Below are positions 51,263-56,820 of a stretch of DNA of 56,820 nucleotides, piece by piece; positions within the stretch are counted from its first letter, which is position 1; each line of letters starts with the position of its first letter. The notes under the pieces were generated by a model. It did no database searches, was not told the origin of the DNA, and was given only the letters and a program-made list of their open reading frames with translations. The stretch is from Methylococcales bacterium (GTDB lineage Bacteria > Pseudomonadota > Gammaproteobacteria > Methylococcales > Methylomonadaceae): assembly GCA_026399075.1 (NCBI GenBank), contig JAPLRR010000005.1:1-56820 (forward strand), read 5' to 3'. The translations under genes and the position numbers were made by a program.

Positions 51263-51899
51263 AGGCTACGCTATTGGGTTTGACGGCGGGCGAAAAGTGC
51301 GGAAACTGCAACAAGTGGTTCATCCGTTGGGCTTTGGTCAGCAAATAGCCTTGGTTATCGGCATTAACCGCCATTTCCAAGGGCACGCGGGCATGTACCT
51401 GTATGCCTTCGGCTTGCATCGCGCTTATTTTTAACGGGTTGTTGGTCATCAGCCTGACCGATTTCACGCCCAAATCTTCCAAAATGCGTGCCGCCAGCGA
51501 ATAATCGCGTTCGTCTGCGCCATGCCCCAATAACAAGTTGGCATCTACGGTGTCATAACCCTGATCTTGCAGATTATAAGCCATCAGTTTTTGCATCAAG
51601 CCTATCCCACGGCCTTCTTGGCGCAAATAAACCAATACACCAGTACCTTGGGCGGCAATCAATTGTAAAGAACGGTCCAATTGTTCGCCACAATCGCAGC
51701 GCAGAGAACCCAACACATCGCCAGTAAAACATTCGGAATGTATGCGCACCAACACATCATGCGCATCAGTGACTGCTCCCATGTAAAAAGCCAAATGTTC
51801 TTTGTGGTCTAGGGTATTGCTGTAATAGCAGAGTTGAAAATCGCCATAGGCGGTAGGAATACGGGCGGAGGTGAGTCGGGAAACGATAGGTTCGGGCAT
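51240..51899 (-). CDS. ribA: GTP cyclohydrolase II (RibA)
   Basis: 219 residues, single-domain RibA. RIHSECFTGDVLGSLRCDCGEQL carries the three zinc-binding cysteines, then GVLVYLRQEGRGIGLMQKL, and VRLMTNNPLKISAM is the substrate-binding block. Known reaction: GTP to 2,5-diamino-6-ribosylamino-4(3H)-pyrimidinone 5'-phosphate, formate and pyrophosphate. First gene of a tight operon with the RibD_C-type reductase and dehydrogenase. No FMN riboswitch signature was seen upstream. Presence in a specialised cluster rather than a full rib operon suggests a dedicated role. Confidence 0.92.
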   Translation of the reverse strand: MPEPIVSRLTSARIPTAYGDFQLCYYSNTLDHKEHLAFYMGAVTDAHDVLVRIHSECFTGDVLGSLRCDCGEQLDRSLQLIAAQGTGVLVYLRQEGRGIGLMQKLMAYNLQDQGYDTVDANLLLGHGADERDYSLAARILEDLGVKSVRLMTNNPLKISAMQAEGIQVHARVPLEMAVNADNQGYLLTKAQRMNHLLQFPHFSPAVKPNSVAYDRSSAD

Positions 51900-52238
51900 T
51901 TTTAGCAGTGTTATGGGTTAAAGATTAAGTCTAATCGATAAATATAGTACCGATGGGCAAAATAGCAAGGAGCCGCAAATAACAAACTAGGGGCCATCTC
52001 ATCTCTTGATGGTGATGCGGGACACCAGGCTACTGCTTACCTAGACAATAACAGGGCGGCAAAGTGCAAATTAATGGTGGCGTTGCAGTGGATACGCTTA
52101 GCGCACAAACAAGATAAAGACTGTTCCTGATTCATAATTCGCTCATTTCACGGTTCTCGCCGTCATTAGATAAAGGTAGTGACGTGGGTGATTATGTCGT
52201 TTTCTATGCAGTTACGCAAAAAGTCGTTACCAATGTGT
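51900..52238. other. Promoter side of the ribA operon and gene-free DNA
   Basis: The first 60 bp (51905-51960) are AT-rich and likely hold the ribA promoter. Nothing else recognisable; no riboswitch-like conserved boxes were seen. Confidence 0.4.
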
Positions 52239-52484
52239 TCAAGACTGGCTAACTGTTGGCGGTTTTGCCTTAAGATTTATAGCTTCTGTTGTTTGGGTTC
52301 CATTTTCGTTGCGGATGGTGTTTTCGAACTCGCCGATTAGAAAACTTGAAGCTAATCGCAGAGCTGCGGCCGGATGTTCTACGATAACCCCCTCAAAGGC
52401 ACCATGGAAATCCACGAATGACGGGCCTACAGTAAACGCGTTTGCATCACCGTAGTGCTCAATTTCAATGACTTGGTCATTCAT
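52239..52484 (-). CDS. Small protein of unknown function after PRTRC B remnant
   Basis: 81 residues from the ATG at 52484, with AAGGA upstream; the frame can be extended to 52514, inside the neighbouring gene. MNDQVIEIEHYGDANAFTVG, then FVDFHGAFEGVIVEHPAAALRLASSFLIGEFENTI. No family recognised, no signal peptide or membrane segment. It begins 14 bp after the PRTRC B stop, so it was probably cotranscribed with PRTRC genes. It may be a small PRTRC-locus protein, but it does not look like PRTRC C to me. Confidence 0.5.
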   Translation of the reverse strand: MNDQVIEIEHYGDANAFTVGPSFVDFHGAFEGVIVEHPAAALRLASSFLIGEFENTIRNENGTQTTEAINLKAKPPTVSQS

Positions 52485-52497
52485 GCTAGGGTTCCTT

Positions 52498-52830
52498 TTA
52501 GGAATGGGTTGCAATAAAATCCTCTATGCCTTGGCGTAAGGGATTAAGGGTTTCGTTTGGGAATTTGTCGGCTTTCCTTTTGGCAAGGGCAAGCGTTGTG
52601 GGATTATTGACATGGGAAAAGGCGCTATCGAACATGACCGATTCCCATGCCCCGATTTGATCGATGCCGCATTCATCGGGCAATGCCGCCGAACCAGTAC
52701 ATACATTGCCGCTGGCATAGACATTCATCAACGGCGCTTGGTAGAGGGTTGTTTTCGCGCTGGCCCTGCCGTTGGTTTTTAGCGCAGCAATCGCCAACTT
52801 GCCATGACGGTTCGCCACCAGCAGTAACCG
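52498..52830 (-). pseudogene. PRTRC system protein B, C-terminal fragment truncated by a MITE-type end
   Basis: About 110 residues resemble the C-terminal part of PRTRC protein B: KTTLYQAPLMNVYASGNVCTGSAALP and WESVMFDSAFSHVN. The upstream part of the frame (YFVV and before) is encoded by repeat-family DNA that begins at 52831, so the real N-terminus is gone. PRTRC genes form a conserved cluster (with ParB-, ThiF- and E2-like members) on plasmids and integrative elements. None of the others is visible here. Confidence 0.7.
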
Positions 52831-53092
52831 TACAACGAAGTATTTTTGGAACATTTGTGTAAGTATTATTGGAACATTTTGCAGAAAAAGGCATTCCCAG
52901 TAACTAACGATGTACCATACCCAAATGTTCACCTATTTGAGTTATAGCGTATAGCTATGATTCATATATGAATTACTGTGTTTTTGCCAGCAATTTGCGA
53001 AGTAATATTGGAACATTTTGTAACATGCGAAGTATTATTGGTACTTTTTGCAGAATCGACGGATACACAACTCCGGTAGAATTCATCACACT

Positions 53093-53190
53093 AACGAAGT
53101 ATTATTGGTAAATATTGCAAAAATACCGTATTAAGATATTGATTTTGAACAGTTGAGTTGGCGTTTTCGTAGTTCTGGTAATGCTTCGTT
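53093..53190. mobile_element. MITE copy 1, 98 bp
   Basis: Left tip AACGAAGTATTATTGGTA and right tip AGTTCTGGTAATGCTTCGTT form imperfect terminal inverted repeats. Internal block TAAGATATTGATTTTGAACA is shared with copy 2. Confidence 0.7.
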
Positions 53191-53300
53191 GTCCGCTGAC
53201 TGACAAGGTTTTGGGTAGCACATTTAGGATCACCTTTCGAAAAATTAGGTGACGGAACTGGATGTTCCCTACTAAAAGTTCCAAAAATACTTCGCAAGCA

Positions 53301-53397
53301 AACGAAGTATTATTGGTACATTTTGCAAATTCCCTTTGTTAAGATATTGATTATAAACAGCTGAATGGCGTGTTAGTAGTTCCAATAATACTTCGCT
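53301..53397. mobile_element. MITE copy 2, 97 bp
   Basis: Left tip AACGAAGTATTATTGGTAC and right tip AGTTCCAATAATACTTCGCT. Internal block TAAGATATTGATTATAAACA is shared with copy 1. Its right end abuts, within 4 bp, the truncated integrase segment. Non-coding, so it must move with a transposase in trans, perhaps that of the decayed IS. Confidence 0.75.
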
Positions 53398-53401
53398 GTA
53401 C

Positions 53402-53470
53402 GTCCGCCAAATCGTATCAGGGGAACTGGGGCATTCACGGGTGGAGATCACAAATGCGTACCTGGGCTGA
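53402..53470 (+). pseudogene. Integrase 3'-end remnant (22 codons)
   Basis: Reads VRQIVSGELGHSRVEITNAY then LG and stop, the C-terminal box of the integrase at 26800-27783 with a few changes (V to I, E to G). Everything upstream is absent and replaced by the MITE tract. Confidence 0.85.
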
Positions 53471-53981
53471 AGAACTACAACCCCACCTACACGATTATGT
53501 GCGTCGCGGTGGCAAGCAGAACCGCAAGAAACAAGTTTCCTTGATAATAGATTTTCTTGAATACACGGATTCAACGGAGAAATTGACATCACTGCATCGG
53601 TTGGGGAAACGGCAGGTCATTAATTTCTGGAAATCGCATCGGGATATGTCTGATAAAGTGGCTTATGATTATTGGCTTGGCCTATGTAAACTCTGGGTTT
53701 GGATCGATAAGCCCGGTAAGCCGCCAAGGCCGAACAACTTTGGGGATGCGGGAGCCGCTGGTGGCGGGGAACAGGAAAGCATGGTTGCCGATATGCCGCA
53801 GGCTATAAAGTTGGCGAGGGAATCTAAAAAGTACACCGTTCAGAAACTGGCGAATTTGACTGGCTTGGAGTGTTCGTTGATACAAGGGATAGAGTCGGGT
53901 GAGGGTGGTTTGAACATCACATTGTCGGATTATGTGAATCTGTTTTCTATTCTGGGCATACGTTTTGTATTGCCAAGTTAG
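53454..53981 (+). CDS. SAM-like core-binding domain fused to XRE-type HTH, copy 2
   Basis: 175 residues, start ATG at 53454 corresponding exactly to copy 1. Five differences from copy 1: V to I in SLIIDF, E to G in AAGGGEQ, K to N in DYVNL, D to G in ILGIR, and G to S at the last residue. The frame is fully open, so it is probably functional despite having lost its integrase. Its promoter must now come from the MITE tract or beyond. It may still act on the integrase or sites of copy 1 in trans. Confidence 0.78.
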   Translation: MRTWAEELQPHLHDYVRRGGKQNRKKQVSLIIDFLEYTDSTEKLTSLHRLGKRQVINFWKSHRDMSDKVAYDYWLGLCKLWVWIDKPGKPPRPNNFGDAGAAGGGEQESMVADMPQAIKLARESKKYTVQKLANLTGLECSLIQGIESGEGGLNITLSDYVNLFSILGIRFVLPS

Positions 53982-54395
53982 TGGTATTGGCCAACCCATG
54001 CTGTATGGTGCAGTGGTTTTGAGTAGTTTTACGTTTTTATAGCGTCCGCCCAAACCCGTTATAAAAAATCGTTTGCGTGATAAAAAATCGCTTTTGTGGG
54101 TGTTTTTTTGCGCTTATTGCCTAGTTTTTGGCTTTTTTGGCATCTTCGGGGAATAAGGTTGCTTGTGGTTGCTGGGGATGGTGTTGCCCGGTGTGGCTAA
54201 TTGTTGGTTAGACGGCGGTCATTCGTGTCTTGGTTGTTAGGGGGCCCGGATTAGTGTTTTTTGCGTTGGGTTAGTGGCCTTTATGGCCGTACTTTTGCCG
54301 CACTCAGCCCTCGTTTTTTTGGTGGGGAGGTTTAAGCGGATCGCGGTCTACGCTGTTTTGGTGCGGGGTCGGTGAAGTTTCGTGCTGGGGCTTGT

Positions 54396-54779
54396 TTAGA
54401 TAGTATTGCCGCCGTGCTTTTTAATGCATGATTTGCATGTAATTAAATTAGTGTTGGTGAGTAACCATTTTTCACGCGACTTCATCTTGTGGGCCGTGTC
54501 CTTTGGTGCATGGCCGCATAGGGCGACCCTCGACCTATTATCAACGGCATGGACGAGTCTGCCGCCGTTGGCTATACAGAGTGTCAGTTCGCGTTCCCCG
54601 TCACAAGCTTGGTGCTGGTCGAGATTGGAAAACATGTTTTTTCTTTTTTCGTGGCAGTTCCAGTGCGATCCTGTGAGGGCGTGTATACCATCCCTATCGT
54701 TCACTGGTTCTTTGCAGATGTAGCATATATCAGCATCGATGTGCTCGTTGATCATGTCGCTGTATTCGTCTTTATTCAT
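54396..54779 (-). CDS. Small Cys/His-rich protein (zinc-finger-like), unknown
   Basis: 127 residues with GGAG 6 bases before the ATG. CYICKEPVNDRDGIHALTGSHWNCHEKR supplies a plausible zinc site (C-x2-C ... H ... C/H). A second cluster (LCGHAPKDTAHK and ITCKSCIKKH) supplies more Cys/His. No family recognised. An overlapping plus-strand frame (54549-54857) lacks such support. It is probably an accessory plasmid gene. Confidence 0.6.
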   Translation of the reverse strand: MNKDEYSDMINEHIDADICYICKEPVNDRDGIHALTGSHWNCHEKRKNMFSNLDQHQACDGERELTLCIANGGRLVHAVDNRSRVALCGHAPKDTAHKMKSREKWLLTNTNLITCKSCIKKHGGNTI

Positions 54780-54883
54780 CGCTATCTCCAGGTGTGCTGC
54801 TTTGTTGCCGACCTGCGCTTTCTTGTGCGAAATCTTGGTCGTGTTGCTCGGGGTTAGGGTTTTTTAGTAGTCCATGCAAGTGG

Positions 54884-55159
54884 TCAGGCAGGCTTCACCA
54901 AGCGGCTAAGTTCGCTCACAAAACAACCCGATACAGAGAACCCCCTTTGCCATTCCCCGTTTAGAAAACATTCGAACGTGCTTTCGTGAGCGTTATGGAT
55001 TAATCGGTCGAGCAGCATATACACAATATTCCCCAGCTCGTCTTTCTTGAAATCCAGTGCTTTAGCTTCGGTCGCCGACGAGCTATCCCTGAATTGGATA
55101 ACAAGGTCGCGGCTGTCTTTGTTGAGGCTGATTTGTTTGATTACGCGGCAGTTTTGCAT
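54884..55159 (-). CDS. Small hypothetical protein
   Basis: 91 residues: MQNCRVIKQISLNKDSRDLV, then FKKDELGNIVYMLLDRLIHN. No signal peptide, membrane segment or known motif. The ribosome binding site is weak (AAGACAG). Same strand as the zinc-finger-like gene, 104 bp apart. Coding likelihood moderate because the frame is compact and has balanced composition. Confidence 0.45.
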   Translation of the reverse strand: MQNCRVIKQISLNKDSRDLVIQFRDSSSATEAKALDFKKDELGNIVYMLLDRLIHNAHESTFECFLNGEWQRGFSVSGCFVSELSRLVKPA

Positions 55160-55492
55160 TTTTCTGTCTTTGCTTGGGTGCTAAAGGTATGGGTTTTCGT
55201 GTTCCTTCGCTACGAGACAGGAGTCGAGTAGTCCCCAGAAGCGATAAGGCATGTGTTTTCACGAAGCGTAGCGTAGTGAAAATTCAGGCTTTATGAAATC
55301 GCGTAGAGTCATTGGGCGTAGTGGTGTGATATAACCTATCACACCACGGAGAACAGGACGGCTGGGGCTTGCGCAGCAATTTAAACTTGTCGCGGTATTT
55401 TTGATGATTTCCATGCTGGGAGCAAGGAAAATCTTTGCTTAAAAATAGCGACTCCCCGCCTTATATATATGTCGTCACGTGGGTTTGTATCA
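55160..55492. other. DNA at the trailer end of the CRISPR array
   Basis: No gene. Contains a perfect hairpin, GTGGTGTGATA, loop TAACC, TATCACACCAC (55321-55347). It could stop transcripts leaving the array on the minus strand or the plus strand. No cas gene is on this side. Confidence 0.5.
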
Positions 55493-56820
55493 TTTCTAAG
55501 CCGCGCATGTGGCGGCGAACGCTGAACTTGAGCGCCGTGGCAATTATCATCATTTCTAAGCCGCGCATGGGGCGGCGAACAAGCCAGCAATTGTTCCGGC
55601 ATGGCGCTCATATTTCTAAGCCGCGCATGGGGCGGCGAACTCAGCCTGGGTATTTTAATTTGTGGACGGGTTTTTCTAAGCCGCGCATGGGGCGGCGAAC
55701 GGACGGCCCTTGGTGGCATTAATGAAACTACGTTTCTAAGCCGCGCATGGGGCGGCGAACGAATTGGCCGTACATGTGGCAAAATCGAACATTTTCTAAG
55801 CCGCGCATGGGGCGGCGAACTGCGCAGCGTATCACCAACATTTTTAACAGGTTTTCTAAGCCGCGCATGGGGCGGCGAACTTACTGGCGTTCCTGGTGTA
55901 AGTGGTGCGCCTTTTCTAAGCCGCGCATGGGGCGGCGAACTTGGTGCAAAAAATGGCTTAGTTGCAGCATTATTTCTAAGCCGCGCATGGGGCGGCGAAC
56001 GCCATTACGATTGGCTTTCTGCTTGGCCTTGCTTTCTAAGCCGCGCATGGGGCGGCGAACTACTTAAGCAAGACCAATAAGAAACGGATTAATTTCTAAG
56101 CCGCGCATGGGGCGGCGAACGCCTGTATAAATAAGGTCAGCAAAAAGGGGTGTTTCTAAGCCGCGCATGGGGCGGCGAACCTGATTTTTTGATAATGACA
56201 ATATTTTCATTATTTCTAAGCCGCGCATGGGGCGGCGAACACGCACTAACAGTCAAATTTCTATTTTAGAGTTTTCTAAGCCGCGCATGGGGCGGCGAAC
56301 AATGAGTGAGCGCAGTCCTACGGCACAGTTGATTTCTAAGCCGCGCATGGGGCGGCGAACACCGTGTTGTCTGGGAAGTACGGTGGCACAAATTTCTAAG
56401 CCGCGCATGGGGCGGCGAACCATAAAAAAGGCCTGGCCATTTTTTGTATTCATTTCTAAGCCGCGCATGGGGCGGCGAACGGTCTGGAGTTGGAGGAGGC
56501 GTGGCACAGGTTTTTCTAAGCCGCGCATGGGGCGGCGAACGATAGTTCTATTTTTCAGAATTCTTTATTTTATTTCTAAGCCGCGCATGGGGCGGCGAAC
56601 CGCAAGTTGCCGCGTGGCTGATTGAGCATGACTTTCTAAGCCGCGCATGGGGCGGCGAACGAAAAGCAAATCAAAGCCCAACAAGCGGCGCTTTTCTAAG
56701 CCGCGCATGGGGCGGCGAACTATCAATGGGGATCGCTTTTACTGCATAAACATTTCTAAGCCGCGCATGGGGCGGCGAACGATAGGGTGGAACATTAACC
56801 AGCATTTAGCGATTTCTAAG
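55493..56820 (-). CRISPR. Type I-F-like CRISPR array, 22 full repeats visible, continuing past the window
   Basis: 28-bp repeats recur exactly every 60 bp from 55493, giving 22 complete repeats, 22 spacers of exactly 32 bp and the first 8 bases of a 23rd repeat at 56813. On the plus strand each begins TTTCTAAGCC and ends GGCGGCGAAC, so on the minus strand it reads GTTCGCCGCC...GGCTTAGAAA, the usual I-F form with a GCCGC/GCGGC-type hairpin. The only variant is the first repeat (T for G in CATGTGG at 55510), fitting a degenerate terminal repeat at the leader-distal end. Transcription is thus inferred right to left with the leader and any cas genes beyond 56820. Confidence 0.97.

Larger units (their letters stand above)
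52831..53400. other. Repeat graveyard: multiple CGAAGTATTATTGG ends
   Basis: Besides two complete MITEs there are partial tips at 52831-52884 (two), 52997-53020, 53027-53053 and an inverted one at 53276-53296. The shared sequence is ACGAAGTATTATTGGTACAT, usually followed by TTTGCA. The tract separates a truncated PRTRC B gene from a truncated integrase. No gene found. Confidence 0.75.
53401..54188 (+). repeat. Long direct repeat, right copy
   Basis: About 788 bp aligning with 27714-28500 with scattered substitutions, ending near ATAAGGTTGCTTGTGGTTG. It begins exactly where the MITE tract stops. Confidence 0.9.

Noticed and set aside
51900..52000. FMN riboswitch upstream of ribA
   Set aside because: None of the conserved sequence boxes of that riboswitch could be seen.
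54549..54857. Plus-strand 102-codon frame
   Set aside because: Lies opposite the Cys/His-rich gene, which has a good ribosome binding site and a plausible metal-binding pattern.
55601..56625. Long plus- and minus-strand frames with repeated SKPRMGRRT or LSRAWGGE motifs
   Set aside because: These are translations of the CRISPR repeats; the 60-bp period keeps frames open.

Overview
The window looks like part of a large plasmid, or an integrated plasmid-like element, from a gammaproteobacterium. It carries an iteron-controlled Rep_3-type initiator, a ParA/ParB pair, a second StbB-type segregation operon, an antirepressor/integrase module, a toxin-antitoxin pair, a truncated PRTRC-type plasmid gene and a type I-F style CRISPR array. 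The metabolic cargo (FadL-like porin, YeeE/YedE pair, riboflavin-type enzymes, MBOAT acyltransferase) fits an environmental gammaproteobacterium, possibly a methanotroph, but no gene here proves that. || Layout. 1-5.4 kb: a truncated Rpn/DUF4351 gene, a KTSC-domain gene and a giant RTX protein with three near-identical 171-residue units. 5.4-10 kb: replication and partition block on the minus strand (parB, parA, rep), with six tandem 21-bp iterons, a seventh copy at the rep start, an inverted eighth copy, and a candidate parS palindrome beyond parB. 10-14.2 kb: an MBOAT/SGNH acylation pair and two paralogous secreted proteins. 14.4-22.4 kb: an AT-rich four-gene plus-strand operon (UPF1-like helicase, winged-helix protein, two-HKD phospholipase-D protein, CARF-like sigma-54 activator). 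It has a sigma-54 -24/-12 promoter directly upstream and 101-bp direct repeats on both sides. This is the best candidate for an undescribed, signal-induced defence system. 22.7-25.3 kb: WGR protein and an Stb-like operon preceded by fourteen 11-bp repeats, followed by a possible oriT. 25.7-28.5 kb: palindromes, a 36-codon ORF, AntA antirepressor, tyrosine recombinase and an overlapping SAM-like/HTH gene. 28.6-31 kb: toxin-antitoxin pair and a decayed insertion sequence. 31-42.5 kb: a six-gene periplasmic/membrane operon with a c-type cytochrome, a lipoprotein hydrolase, a cupin, a YeeE/YedE pair, FadL and a YjjJ-like HipA kinase. 43-52 kb: a gene set combining GTP cyclohydrolase II, RibD-type reductase, a medium-chain dehydrogenase, a PTPS/QueD-like protein, glycosyltransferase, CDP-alcohol phosphatidyltransferase, LPG-synthase-like membrane protein and sulfatase. 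52.2-54.2 kb: a junction of a truncated PRTRC B gene, about 97-bp MITEs and a second copy of the HTH gene with the last 22 codons of the integrase. 55.5-56.8 kb: CRISPR array running off the end of the window. || How it fits together: plasmid maintenance genes (rep, par, stb, toxin-antitoxin) surround cargo bracketed by repeats. One pair is the 101-bp repeats around the helicase/PLD operon. The other is a roughly 787-bp direct repeat (27714-28500 and 53401-54188) around the 25-kb metabolic cargo. Decayed ISs and MITEs mark several junctions. All calls rest on reading the sequence and memory of protein families; no database search was made.
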